A stretch of DNA of 64,000 bases from an uncultured Oscillospiraceae bacterium (GCA_900544375.1 UQUZ01000009.1:7142-71141), one strand, 5' to 3'. Counted from the stretch's first letter, positions 24,580 to 33,596 are shown. Numbers and translations: made by a program. The notes: a model not told the origin generated them from the letters alone.

Positions 24580-25860
24580 ATGTTAGACATCAAATTTTTG
24601 CGGTCCAATCCGGAGCTTGTCAAGGAGAATATCCGGAAAAAGTTTCAGGAGGAAAAGGTAGCGCTGGTCGACGAGGTAATCGAGCTGGATGAAAAATGCC
24701 GTGCTGCACGCACGCGCTGCGAATATCTGCGCAGCCAGCGTAACACGATCAGCAAGCAGATCGGTGCGTTTATGGCAAAGGGGCAGCGGGAAGAGGCGGA
24801 GCAGGCAAAAAAGAGCGTCTCTGATATGGCGGAGGAGATGAGCCGCCTGGATGCGGAGGTAAACGAGCTCTCCGCCCAAATCCGTGAGCGCATGCTGGTG
24901 ATTCCCAATATCATTGATCCAACCGTCCCGATCGGCAGGGACGACAGCGAAAACGTAGAGCTGGAGCGCTTTGGCGAGCCGCGTGTGCCGGAATATGAAG
25001 TGCCCTATCATGTGGAGATTATGGAGCGCTTCAGCGGCATTGATCTGGACAGCGCGCGCAAAACAAGCGGCAACGGCTTTTATTACCTGCGGGGGGATAT
25101 TGCCCGGCTGCACTCCGCGATTCTTTCCTATGCACGGGATTTTATGATTGATAAGGGCTTTACCTATTATGTGCCGCCCTTCATGATCCGCGGGAACGTT
25201 GTAGATGGCGTGATGAGCTTTGCCGAAATGGAAAACATGATGTATAAGATCGAGGGGGAGGATCTCTACCTGATCGGCACGAGCGAGCATTCCATGATCG
25301 GCAAATTCATCGACACGCTGCTGGAGGAAAAGGAACTGCCGCAAGCGCTCACGAGCTACTCTCCCTGCTTCCGCAAGGAGGTGGGCGCGCACGGCATCGA
25401 AGAGCGCGGGGTTTACCGCATCCATCAGTTTGAAAAGCAGGAGATGGTGGTTGTCTGCCGGCCGGAGGAGAGCAAGGAGTGGTTTGAAAAGCTCTATCAT
25501 TATACCATTGAATTTTTCCGCAGCCTCGATATTCCGGTGCGTTCGCTGGAATGCTGCTCCGGCGACCTTGCGGACCTGAAGGTCAAGAGCATCGACGTAG
25601 AGGCATGGTCCCCCCGCCAGCAGAAGTATTTCGAGGTGGGAAGCTGCTCGAACCTTGGCGACGCGCAGGCCCGTAGGCTTGGCATCCGTGTGCGCAATAA
25701 GGAAAAGGGCAACTATTTCCCGCACACGCTCAACAACACGGTGGTGGCCCCGCCCCGCATGTTGATCGCCTTTTTGGAGAACAATTTGCGGGCGGATGGT
25801 TCTGTTGCTATCCCGGAGCCGCTGCGGATGTATATGGGCGGGAAGGATGAAATAAAATAA
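24580..25860 (+). CDS. serS: Seryl-tRNA synthetase
   Basis: This 426-residue class II synthetase charges tRNA-Ser. The N-terminal coiled-coil arm that grips the long variable arm of tRNA-Ser spans about residues 30-100 (LDEKCRAARTRCEYLRSQRN onwards). Motif 2 (SPCFRKEVGAHG...RGVYRIHQFEK) and motif 3 (NTVVAPPRMLIAFLENN) are intact. AAAGGAGA precedes the ATG at 24580. Expression is governed by the upstream serine T-box. Monocistronic, with a terminator that also serves the convergent queT gene. Confidence 0.98.
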   Translation: MLDIKFLRSNPELVKENIRKKFQEEKVALVDEVIELDEKCRAARTRCEYLRSQRNTISKQIGAFMAKGQREEAEQAKKSVSDMAEEMSRLDAEVNELSAQIRERMLVIPNIIDPTVPIGRDDSENVELERFGEPRVPEYEVPYHVEIMERFSGIDLDSARKTSGNGFYYLRGDIARLHSAILSYARDFMIDKGFTYYVPPFMIRGNVVDGVMSFAEMENMMYKIEGEDLYLIGTSEHSMIGKFIDTLLEEKELPQALTSYSPCFRKEVGAHGIEERGVYRIHQFEKQEMVVVCRPEESKEWFEKLYHYTIEFFRSLDIPVRSLECCSGDLADLKVKSIDVEAWSPRQQKYFEVGSCSNLGDAQARRLGIRVRNKEKGNYFPHTLNNTVVAPPRMLIAFLENNLRADGSVAIPEPLRMYMGGKDEIK

Positions 25861-25928
25861 GTTTGGTTTATTCCTCTAGTCAAAATGGTTTTACTTGGCG
25901 GCAAATTTGGTGAAGGAGTTGCGAACCA

Positions 25929-25967
25929 AAAAGCCATCCCGAATCTTAATCCGGGATGGCTTTTTTA
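25929..25967. terminator. Bidirectional terminator between serS and queT
   Basis: AAAAAGCCATCCCG and CGGGATGGCTTTTTT form a stem with A- and T-runs on both sides, suitable for both convergent transcripts. Confidence 0.85.
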
Positions 25968-26002
25968 TATTGATTTCTTCATATATCTAATTATCTATTT
26001 GC

Positions 26003-26533
26003 TCATTTTTTCACAGTGGGCGGAAAAATCACCCTTGCCGCTCCGCTTTTCTCCAGCGCCATACCCAACGGCAGACCCAGCAGATAACAGACCGCAAGCT
26101 GGCCGAGGCCCACCTGCACGGCGGCGATCAGGAACCCCCAAAAGGAAGCCGCCTCGCCGGGCGTGAACAGCGTGATTTGCAGTCCAACGATTATGGCGTT
26201 TACCAATACGGGCGGCAGGGGCGCGAGCACGGGCACGTTTTTAATCCGCACCTTGCGCACCGCCCGCGTGAGCAGCGCGGCGATCAGGGAGGCGGCCGTG
26301 CCGAAAACCAGATCCAGTGGGTATGGGCTCGCAAGGTTGCCGATCAGGCAGCCAATGGCAAGGCCAGGTACTGCGGCGGGCGTGAAGATTGGCAGAATGG
26401 TTAGCGCTTCTGAGAAACGGAATTGGATGCTTCCATAGGCAAGATTAAGGGCCATGGCCAGATAGGTTAGCGCAGCATAAATCGCAGCAATCATTCCCGC
26501 TTGGGCGAGATAGAGAAGGGTTCCTTTTTTCAT
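26003..26533 (-). CDS. queT: QueT-family ECF transporter substrate-binding subunit
   Basis: The 176-residue membrane protein has about five to six helices with the QueT pattern: AAIYAALTYLAMALNLAYG, QFRFSEALTILPIFTPAAVPGLAIGCLIGNL, and the LDLVFGTAASLIAALLTR segment. QueT is the S-component that works with a shared ECF energising module to import a queuosine precursor, usually preQ1. No ECF module genes lie nearby, in line with the group II ECF arrangement. GGAGTGA precedes the ATG, but the leader can pair with it (see the leader entry). Transcribed alone toward serS. Confidence 0.92.
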   Translation of the reverse strand: MKKGTLLYLAQAGMIAAIYAALTYLAMALNLAYGSIQFRFSEALTILPIFTPAAVPGLAIGCLIGNLASPYPLDLVFGTAASLIAALLTRAVRKVRIKNVPVLAPLPPVLVNAIIVGLQITLFTPGEAASFWGFLIAAVQVGLGQLAVCYLLGLPLGMALEKSGAARVIFPPTVKK

Positions 26534-26629
26534 TTTATTTTCACTCCATAGTTTTGATTTGGAGCTGCGGCTGCCGCGAAAAAGTTCACAGCAGTCGCAT
26601 ACTCCCGTCAGGATGGTTTCGAACTGACG
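26534..26629 (-). ncRNA. Structured queT leader, candidate preQ1-responsive RNA
   Basis: Read on the minus strand, GGAG (26602-26605) can close a long interrupted stem with CTCC (26561-26564) through CGCA/TGCG and a 9-pair inner helix (CTGCTGTGA with TCGCGGCAG). Downstream, the same CTCCA can instead pair with TGGAG that contains the queT ribosome site. These two folds are mutually exclusive. The tail ATCAAAACTATGGAG resembles the A-rich tail of preQ1 riboswitches. Regulation by a queuosine precursor is inference from gene context; I could not match it to a named riboswitch class. Confidence 0.5.
26595..26629. repeat. 35-nt direct repeat, copy 1 (queT-proximal)
   Basis: It begins TCGCATACTCCCGTCAGG and ends TTTCGAACTGACG. 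It matches 26677-26711 at nearly every position. Its own ends (CGTCAG, CTGACG) pair into a small hairpin. Confidence 0.85.
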
Positions 26630-26643
26630 TAAAATGCTTTTTG

Positions 26644-26681
26644 AGCGAGAAGGGTAAAATGGGCGTTTTACCCTTCTCGCT
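26644..26681. terminator. 16-bp perfect hairpin between the two repeat copies
   Basis: AGCGAGAAGGGTAAAA (26644-26659), loop TGGGCG, full complement (26666-26681). It lies about 45 bp after the minus-strand GH3 gene and may end its transcript, although the flanking T-run is weak. Confidence 0.6.
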
Positions 26682-26711
26682 TGCTCCTGTCAGGATGGTT
26701 TCGAACTGATG
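26677..26711. repeat. 35-nt direct repeat, copy 2
   Basis: It begins TCGCTTGCTCCTGTCAGG and ends TTTCGAACTGATG, starting 82 bp after copy 1. The pair brackets the 16-bp hairpin. Confidence 0.85.
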
Positions 26712-26724
26712 TGGTTCATGAAAA

Positions 26725-29178
26725 TCAGATGGCGTTCAAGAAGGATTTCAAATGCATTAGCACCTGGACAAAACCGACGATAATTTTCTTCCAACCAGTT
26801 GGGGCGTTTTGCCCGTTAAGGATCATGAGCAGGCCGTGGGCCATATCCTCCGTAAATGCCATGCCGGCACTCATGCCGACAAAGCCGCGGATGGGCATCT
26901 GTAGCGCGAGGGAGGAGAGCATCAGCGCAGTCTCTTCGTTGCCGTTGGCAAGCTTCAGAGTGACTGTGTTAACAATTTTATTGAGCCTTGCGCCCCATGG
27001 CGTTTCCTTCGCGTCCTCCAGCGTGCAGTTGAGGTCAAGCGGCTCGCCCGGCTTACGGTATGCAGGCGGCAGGGGGCGCCCGATGAGCACTTCAAACTGA
27101 TCGGCCGGGATCTCCTGGATTGCGCCTTCGTAATAGCTGGGCGCGGTCTGACGGTAATCCGGGACAATGGCATCCGGGTTTGCGCTCTCCACATCGACCG
27201 TGCCATCCAGTCGGATATCGCGGCTGGATGCGCCCACAAGAATCTGATAAGCACCGCTCTCAACATGCCAGTCGTGAATATTGACGTTATAATAGGCGAA
27301 TGCTCGCTCAGTTAGCGTGACCGTCACGGTTTTTTGCTCACCGGCCTTCAAAAAGACTTTGGCAAAGCCTCTGAGCTCCTTTGGCGCCTTGAAAATTACG
27401 CTGTCCGGCGCAGCAACGTAGACCTGAGCAATTTCCGCGCCATCCACCTTGCCGGTATTTTTGATTTGAAAGGAGACGGTCAGCTCCTCTCCCTGCTTGA
27501 CCGCCTTTTTGCTCAAGCGTAGGCCGGAGTAGGAGAACTGTGTATAGGAAAGCCCAAAGCCGAAGGGGAACTGAACGTCCTTTTTTACCCGGTCGTAATA
27601 TCGGTAGCCGACAAAAATGCTCTCCCTGTATTCGGTTGTCACAGGGGCGCCGGGGAAGTAATTGGCAGTTGGGTTATCCGAAAAGCTCAGGGGATAGGTT
27701 TCCGCCAGCTTTCCGCTGGGATTGACTTTTCCGGTGACGAGATCGGCAATCGCGCCGCCGCCCGCCTGGCCGCCGAGATAGCCGTTGAGGAGCGCCTTTA
27801 TTTTGCCAAGCCACGGCATTTCTACCGGTGCGCCGCCGGAAAGGACGACCGCAACGTTTTCGTTTGCTTCACTGACCGCCTCCGCCAGCGCATTATGGCT
27901 CGCAGGGAGGTGCATATGGAGCCTGTCATAGCCCTCGGCCTCGTAGCTTTCCGTCAGGCCAAGAAAGAGAAGCACCACATCCGCCTTTTTCGCGGTTTGG
28001 CAGGCGTCACGGATCAGGCCTTCATCCGGCTGGTCGGTCGTCTTATTATAGCCCGGGGCATATAGGACGCTGACGCCCGCATCCAGCAGGCAATCGAAGG
28101 CAGAATCGAGCTGTGTGGGATTAATTAAGGAGCTTCCCGCGCCCTGGTAGCGGGGCGAGCGCGCCATCTCCCCGATGACCGCTACCGTCTGGCCAGCTTT
28201 GAGCGGAAGGAGTTCTCCATCGTTTTTAAGCAGCACCATAGATTCGCCCGCGATTTTGCGCGCAAGGCGGTGGTTGGCGGCGTGGTCGCAGGTGTGGGCC
28301 AGGGCCTTTACCTTCTCCGCGCGGAAAATCAAATCAAGAATCCGGTCCACCCGCTCATCGAGCAGGGTTTCGTCAATTTGGCCTGCGCGCACAGCGTCCA
28401 CAATTTTTTGATCGTTGACGCCGCCGGAGGCGGGCATTTCAAGCTCCTGCCCTGCGAGAAGGCCGGGCACACGCTCATTGTTAGCGCTCCAGTCTGTCAC
28501 AACAAGGCCTTTAAAGCCCCAATCTTTGCGCAGCACATCGTCGAGCAGCCACTTGTTTTCACAGCAAAAAGAACCGTTAATTTTATTGTAAGCGCCCATC
28601 ACCGTCCATGGCTGCGCTTTTTTGACTGCCGTTTCAAACGGCGCGAGATAAATTTCACGCAATGCACGCTCATCTACAACGGAATCGACCTTCATACGGC
28701 GCGTCTCCTGATTGTTGCAGGCGAAGTGCTTAAGCGAGGTGCCTGCGCCTTGCTCCTGCGCGCCGTTGATAAAAGCGGCGCCCAATTCGCCCGCAAGCAA
28801 CGGGTCCTCTGAAAAATATTCAAAATTTCGGCCGCACAAAGGCGAACGCTTAATGTTGACGCCGGGGCCGAGCACAACGCTCACACCTTCTGCAAGCGCC
28901 TCTTGCGCAATCGCGCCGCCCATCTCATGCAGCAGCTCCGGATTCCAGGAACAGGCAGTGGTAGCGGCTGTTGGAAAGCAGGTGGCAGGCTCGCTGCCGT
29001 TGATGCCGAGGTTATCCTGGCTGCCGGTTTGCTTGCGCAGGCCATGTGGGCCATCGCAAACCATAATTTCTGGGATGTTGAATTTTTCAAGCCCCTTCAG
29101 ATGCCAAAAATCTTTGCCGGAGCAGAGGCTTGCTTTTTCCTCCAGCGTCATCTTACTGATCAGATCCTGATGTTTCAT
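26725..29178 (-). CDS. Glycoside hydrolase family 3 beta-glycosidase, standard domain order
   Basis: An 817-residue intracellular GH3 enzyme (no signal peptide). The barrel domain comes first: MTLEEKASLCSGKDFW, ICDGPHGLR-like VCDGPHGLRKQ, GRNFEYFSEDP, LKHFACNNQETRR, and VVTDWSANN with the nucleophile Asp. The alpha/beta sandwich domain follows (ESMVLLKNDGELLPL, LSGGAPVEMPW), then a fibronectin III-like domain with GFGLSYTQF. A long C-terminal extension of about 110 residues has a hydrophobic end. Likely beta-glucosidase or beta-xylosidase acting on imported oligosaccharides. It is the second gene of an operon, 72 bp after the esterase. Confidence 0.95.
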   Translation of the reverse strand: MKHQDLISKMTLEEKASLCSGKDFWHLKGLEKFNIPEIMVCDGPHGLRKQTGSQDNLGINGSEPATCFPTAATTACSWNPELLHEMGGAIAQEALAEGVSVVLGPGVNIKRSPLCGRNFEYFSEDPLLAGELGAAFINGAQEQGAGTSLKHFACNNQETRRMKVDSVVDERALREIYLAPFETAVKKAQPWTVMGAYNKINGSFCCENKWLLDDVLRKDWGFKGLVVTDWSANNERVPGLLAGQELEMPASGGVNDQKIVDAVRAGQIDETLLDERVDRILDLIFRAEKVKALAHTCDHAANHRLARKIAGESMVLLKNDGELLPLKAGQTVAVIGEMARSPRYQGAGSSLINPTQLDSAFDCLLDAGVSVLYAPGYNKTTDQPDEGLIRDACQTAKKADVVLLFLGLTESYEAEGYDRLHMHLPASHNALAEAVSEANENVAVVLSGGAPVEMPWLGKIKALLNGYLGGQAGGGAIADLVTGKVNPSGKLAETYPLSFSDNPTANYFPGAPVTTEYRESIFVGYRYYDRVKKDVQFPFGFGLSYTQFSYSGLRLSKKAVKQGEELTVSFQIKNTGKVDGAEIAQVYVAAPDSVIFKAPKELRGFAKVFLKAGEQKTVTVTLTERAFAYYNVNIHDWHVESGAYQILVGASSRDIRLDGTVDVESANPDAIVPDYRQTAPSYYEGAIQEIPADQFEVLIGRPLPPAYRKPGEPLDLNCTLEDAKETPWGARLNKIVNTVTLKLANGNEETALMLSSLALQMPIRGFVGMSAGMAFTEDMAHGLLMILNGQNAPTGWKKIIVGFVQVLMHLKSFLNAI

Positions 29179-29250
29179 CTCAATGCCTCATCCTTTCGCA
29201 CTCCGCTTGGAAGAAAGGGAGCCGCCTTTCCCACAAACGAATTCTCTTCC

Positions 29251-30114
29251 TTATTTTTTTGCTGAAAACTCATAATAGCTTAACCATTCGTTCATCAGGC
29301 GGCTCCAGCGGGCCGAGAGCGGATGATAGCCATCCCCGTTTTCCGGAGCGGCAAGCCCCTGCCCATGGTCGCCATAAGGAAACAGGTGCATTTCCACGGG
29401 AACCCCACGCTTGGCAAGCGTGTTGCAGAGCGTCAGGGCAGTTTGATAATTGATAAGCCCGTCGCGCATCGACTGCCAGATAAAGGCGGGTGGAAATTGC
29501 ATGCTGTCCTCCAGCACAACATCAAAATAGGCGACGAGATCGAATTCATCGTCGTCGTCATACTCCTCCTTGAACATCACGGCCGCATAGCCCAGCAGCA
29601 TGGCGTCCGGGCGGGAGGATACGCGCTCTACCGGATCAGCCGCGGTAGGGTCGCCGTCGTCCGCATAAGCGCAGGAGAGGAAGGCGAGATTGCCACCGGC
29701 TGAAAAGCCGAGCACGCCGATTTTATCCGGCAGGATGCTCATTTCCTCTGCATGATAGCGAAGATAGCGCACAGCCCGTTTTGCATCGAGCAAAATGATG
29801 TCGCGTGAATAGGGGACGACACGGTAGTCGAGCACGGCGGCGTGGATTCCAGCCTCATTGATCTTCTGCGCCACCACTTTCCCCTCGTGCACAGCTTTGC
29901 TCGTATAAGAGCCGCCAGCCATTACAATCACACAGCCACGTTTTCCATCGCCGGGCGCGGGGAAAAAAGTGATCGAAGGCCTGCGCTGACCGATTGCCTG
30001 TTCAAACCCGGGTACCTCGCCATCCCACAGGGGCAGCTGTGTATCCTCGCTGAGCATTTCCGCCCAAGGGGCATCAGGGTTCAGGTTCCCCCAAATATCG
30101 TAAGTATCGGCCAA
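29251..30114 (-). CDS. Alpha/beta hydrolase, acetyl-xylan-esterase-like
   Basis: The start is read as TTG complementing 30112-30114, because AAGGAGGT lies eight bases upstream and the predicted N-terminus LADTYDIWGNL is natural; longer frames lack a ribosome site. That gives 287 residues of the BD-FAE/esterase-lipase type. Visible are the oxyanion loop VIVMAGGSYTSKA, nucleophile elbow GFSAGGN, a late acid region and the catalytic His in PYGDHGQGL. It is cytoplasmic. It precedes a GH3 glycosidase in the same operon, so removal of acyl groups from plant oligosaccharides is likely. Confidence 0.88.
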   Translation of the reverse strand: MADTYDIWGNLNPDAPWAEMLSEDTQLPLWDGEVPGFEQAIGQRRPSITFFPAPGDGKRGCVIVMAGGSYTSKAVHEGKVVAQKINEAGIHAAVLDYRVVPYSRDIILLDAKRAVRYLRYHAEEMSILPDKIGVLGFSAGGNLAFLSCAYADDGDPTAADPVERVSSRPDAMLLGYAAVMFKEEYDDDDEFDLVAYFDVVLEDSMQFPPAFIWQSMRDGLINYQTALTLCNTLAKRGVPVEMHLFPYGDHGQGLAAPENGDGYHPLSARWSRLMNEWLSYYEFSAKK

Positions 30115-30584
30115 AATAGATAACCTCCTTGCCGCATCAGCGGCTTTTGATTGTTTTTTCTCTCTGGGATTTCGCCGCTGGCAGAAGAGGCTTGAAGGCC
30201 GGCTCCCACGTGGGCGAAGAAACTCAAAACGATTATACACGCTTGCCCAAAAGAGTGCAATCTCTATTTGAAACATTCCAGACTTTCCAGACGATGCATG
30301 TCCATAAACAAATCGTTTATCTTTCTATCAGGAATGATATAAATTCTTATTATAAAATTAAAGGTAAAACCGCCCTGGGATAAATACCGCATCTATAAAG
30401 AATTATAATAGATACCGTCAGCTTATGGTATGTGCCTTCGGAGCGGGAGAACAGCACCATAACGACGGCCTTTTTTGCGCTAGGCTGCTGAATTGTACGG
30501 CGTTGGCGCAGATAGAACGTCAGCTTACAAAATTTTATTTTTGAAACGTTATTTGCCCGATGGGTGAAGTAAGGAGAGAGCCGA
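30115..30584. other. Divergent intergenic region, no gene seen
   Basis: This AT-rich stretch separates the esterase operon (minus) from the lipoprotein gene (plus). The ribosome site of the esterase is at about 30121-30128. No promoter with good -35 and -10 is obvious on either strand, and no open frame has a plausible start signal. Confidence 0.5.
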
Positions 30585-31523
30585 ATGAACACAACCATGA
30601 AAAAATTAACGGCGATTCTGGCGGCAAGCTGCCTGCTGGCCTCGCTGGCTGCCTGCAAGGGGCCAGAAACGGAGCCTGGGGCAACCGACAGTACCCTTCA
30701 AAATACAGCGGGGCAATCCTGGGAATCGCAGGCTATCTCCGAATCTCGGCAATCAGAAGAAGAAGGTTTGGAATCCAGCAGAGTTTCCGTTTCCAATAGC
30801 ACTGCAACCGAAGCTTCTGACCGGCCAAAGGAGACAGCTAAACAGGTTGACACTACGAAAAAATCGCCGGTCCAAAATCAAAAACCGTCAACGAAAGCGG
30901 AGATCATCGCCTATTTCAATGTAGCAGCGAATAAGGTCAAGATAGAGAAACCAGGCGTTAAAAAAATAGAGGAGATTTCCTTTCATGTAAAGGGGGACGG
31001 CGCGATTGCGAACATTGCCAATAAGGTTCAGGATGCGCTGAAGAAAAATGGCACGTTGAATCCGGACCCCATTACCGTGAAAAAGGGCGCAAGCCACAAT
31101 GCGGCATTTCCAGTTGAAAATCAAAGCTGGTCAAGCCGCCTATCCGCGGGCGCTGTATCATCGGCCTCCTGCGTGGAGAAGAATGGAGCGTATATGATTA
31201 CCATCCGGATGAAGGATGAGCATATCTCCTATGAGCAGGCGAGAAAACCGCTTCAGACGAAGCACGGCCAGGTCGTCGACATTCTCAAGGCCAATGAGAT
31301 TGATGAGCAGATGAAAAGCTTGAGCTGGCTTGTTACCCTGCATGATTTGGATCAGACTTATTCGGGCACGACCATTGTATGCACGATTGATGCAAAGAGC
31401 CAAACGATGCGCTCCGCGCACTATCGGATTATTAGCAATGCAACGATCAAGGCCAGCGCGCCAATCGTGGGCGATGCAACGGTAAACGCGACGATTGCAT
31501 TTGACCAGATCTACCAATTTTAG
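30585..31523 (+). CDS. Lipoprotein of unknown function, paralogue of the one at 23183
   Basis: A 312-residue lipoprotein (signal MNTTMKKLTAILAASC, lipobox LAAC) with a Ser/Glu-rich linker to about residue 100, followed by the same globular domain as the protein at 23183-24088. Shared blocks include the helix TKAEIIAYFNVAANK and the strand pair SSRLSAGAVSSASC. The domain ends ATVNATIAFDQIYQF, like the partner's C-terminus. AAGGAGAGA lies eight bases before the ATG. Lacking neighbours in the same operon, its role cannot be deduced; a ligand-binding or wall-associated role is possible. Confidence 0.88.
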   Translation: MNTTMKKLTAILAASCLLASLAACKGPETEPGATDSTLQNTAGQSWESQAISESRQSEEEGLESSRVSVSNSTATEASDRPKETAKQVDTTKKSPVQNQKPSTKAEIIAYFNVAANKVKIEKPGVKKIEEISFHVKGDGAIANIANKVQDALKKNGTLNPDPITVKKGASHNAAFPVENQSWSSRLSAGAVSSASCVEKNGAYMITIRMKDEHISYEQARKPLQTKHGQVVDILKANEIDEQMKSLSWLVTLHDLDQTYSGTTIVCTIDAKSQTMRSAHYRIISNATIKASAPIVGDATVNATIAFDQIYQF

Positions 31524-31703
31524 AGGATAAAAAGGGGAGGCTGTTGCGCGCTGCAAAGCATTTTGCGGCCGGCCCCTTCAAACATTTTTGGGCCTTTGTC
31601 CCTTGTAGGACCAATTTCCCTAAAATACGCTTTGCAGTTTGTTTCCCAATGAAGCGCTGTGCAACAGCTCTTTTGCACGGGGCTTTCAAAAAATTTATGC
31701 CGC

Positions 31704-31752
31704 GGCTGGCGCCTTTTCGGATCACAGATCCCCCAAGGCGCCAGCCTTTTTG
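31704..31752 (+). terminator. Terminator downstream of the lipoprotein gene
   Basis: GGCTGGCGCCTT (31704-31715) pairs with AAGGCGCCAGCC (31735-31746), then TTTTT. The 180 bp between the stop codon and this hairpin hold no ORF; an imperfect long-range inverted repeat (AGGCTGTTGC near 31539, GCAACAGCT near 31661) is visible there. Confidence 0.85.
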
Positions 31753-31888
31753 TTGCGATACGTTATACAGAATTATAATTCTAAACTTTTATTAAAATGC
31801 AGTTAATTATTTGTTAATAAATTATCCATATTTTTAAGAATACTCGTGATAAAATATAAATAAAATTTAACAATTGGGGGGATCATTT

Positions 31889-33160
31889 ATGGATTTAAAC
31901 AAAATTATCGAGAGAAAAGATTCTGCGGCACAGTATATGGTAGATGAGATTACCTATATCTGTAAAAACCTTGATAAGCGTTCGCCTGGCTCGGAGGGGG
32001 AGAAACAGGCCTGCGAGTACATGGCGAAAGTCCTGCGGGAGGATTGCGGATGCGACCGTGTGCAGGTTGAAGCCTTCAAAGAAAACCCCGGCTCCTTTTT
32101 TGGTTGGATTTACTTTACAATAACAGCCGCCCTTTTGGCGATTGCCTGCTACTTCTTTTTCCCGCTTGCCTCGATTATTCTTTTACTAGGAGGCCTTTTC
32201 ATTTGCTTTATGCAATTTGGTCTGTATAAAAAGCTAGTTGATCCCGTTTTCCCAGAGAAAACGGGCCATAACGTAACGGCTGTTAAAAGCTGCAAGGGCG
32301 AAGTAAAACGCCGCATCTTTTTCAACGGCCATCCGGATGCCGCATGGGAATGGCCGGTCAACTATAGGCTGGGTGGTGTTGGATTTGAAGGACACGCAGT
32401 CATTTGTTTTCTTGGATTAGTTTATTATTTGGTGCTTTCTGTTATCTTCATTGTGCAGAATGGTTTTCAATTCGGCGGCTTTGATCCTTCCACAGCGCTT
32501 GGAAAAGCGGCGCTGGGCGGCCTTGTTTTTGTGCCGTTTATGATCGGCCTGTACTGGATGTGGAATAAGCACCGCATTGTGGACGGCGCAAACGATAATC
32601 TCTCCGGCTGCTATATGGGCATTTCCATCCTCAAAGAGCTCCAGGATGCCGGCATTGAATTAGAAAATACGGAGATTGGCGTGATCCTCTCCGGCTCGGA
32701 GGAAGCGGGGCTGCGTGGCGCAAAGGCTTGGTGCGAGCAGCATCAAGGAGAGTTTGACGATGTGCCTACCTTTATCTTCTCTTATGACACGATCCACGAC
32801 CCGAAATATCTCATGACCAATTACCGAGACCTCAATGGTACCGTCAAAGCGGATAAGGATGTATCCGATTTGTTTATGGAAGCGGCCAAAGAGCTTGGAA
32901 TTCGCTGTAGAAAGGGCTGGGTGCCGCCGCTCGGCGGTGCGACGGACTCTGCCGCATTCGCACAGGCTGGTTTCCGTGCAACGGGGATAACTGGCTTGAA
33001 CCATAAGCTGGAGGATTATTATCATACGCGGCGCGATACCTATGACAATATGAATCTCGAGGGCTTGGCAGGGTGCTTTGCGGTCAGCGTGAAAGCGTTG
33101 GAGATGTTTGATAGCGGGGCAAAGCAAGCGCCCGTGAAGAGCGCGGCCATGCACAAATAA
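31889..33160 (+). CDS. Membrane-spanning M28-family zinc peptidase
   Basis: The 423-residue protein carries the M28 aminopeptidase zinc ligands in order: His/Asp in NGHPDAAWEW, the bridging Asp in DGANDNLSG, Glu-Glu in SGSEEAGLRG, Asp in FSYDTIHDP and His in YYHTRRDTYDN. Unusually, hydrophobic segments interrupt the fold: two around residues 72-115 and further ones around 165-235. The peptidase would therefore be embedded in, or tethered to, the membrane. GGGGGG precedes the ATG at 31889. It may process peptides at the membrane. No signal peptide. A terminator follows at 33287. Confidence 0.88.
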   Translation: MDLNKIIERKDSAAQYMVDEITYICKNLDKRSPGSEGEKQACEYMAKVLREDCGCDRVQVEAFKENPGSFFGWIYFTITAALLAIACYFFFPLASIILLLGGLFICFMQFGLYKKLVDPVFPEKTGHNVTAVKSCKGEVKRRIFFNGHPDAAWEWPVNYRLGGVGFEGHAVICFLGLVYYLVLSVIFIVQNGFQFGGFDPSTALGKAALGGLVFVPFMIGLYWMWNKHRIVDGANDNLSGCYMGISILKELQDAGIELENTEIGVILSGSEEAGLRGAKAWCEQHQGEFDDVPTFIFSYDTIHDPKYLMTNYRDLNGTVKADKDVSDLFMEAAKELGIRCRKGWVPPLGGATDSAAFAQAGFRATGITGLNHKLEDYYHTRRDTYDNMNLEGLAGCFAVSVKALEMFDSGAKQAPVKSAAMHK

Positions 33161-33286
33161 GAAAATAGTCTAAAAAGAATTTTGGTTTGAGGGGCGGCAT
33201 GGCTGGGAGGTTATGCCGCCTTGTGGCTTCTGAAATAGCGTGCAAAAGTGCTGTTGCAAAGGCAGTGCTGCAAAAAATGCAAAAAA

Positions 33287-33330
33287 CACGTCTTTCGGGT
33301 GTTTACATGCTCCGAAAAGACGTGCTTTTT
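33287..33330 (+). terminator. Terminator of the M28 peptidase gene
   Basis: CACGTCTTTCGG (33287-33298) pairs with CCGAAAAGACGTG (33312-33324, one bulge), then CTTTTT. The remaining bases to the mltG stop at 33597 show no gene. Confidence 0.8.
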
Positions 33331-33596
33331 CTGCCTCTAGGTCGATCCTTTGTGCATTTGGTCAAGCAAATTTATTTTACAATAGCCTCTTTCAATTGCC
33401 TGTTCCTTTTTGCTTTCAAGGGATTGCGTTTTTATCCAAGATCGCTTACACTATTTTTGAACAGAATGCTATGCATTGAGTTCGCTGGTCGGCCGAACCG
33501 ATGCGTGACGGGATAAACAGCCCAGGCCAAAACCCAAGAGCAAGCATGGTTGCCTTGCCGATTGCCCACTGCGCTGAAAAAATAAGCGTCGGGCCT

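Noticed and set aside
24583..25725. 380-codon minus-strand open frame opposite serS
   Set aside because: Shadow of serS; high-GC third positions keep the antisense frame open. No start signal.
26595..26711. Decayed tRNA genes, because of the GTTCGAA sequence in the 35-nt repeats
   Set aside because: No acceptor stem, D arm or anticodon arm can be drawn around either copy; GTTCGAAACC alone is not enough.
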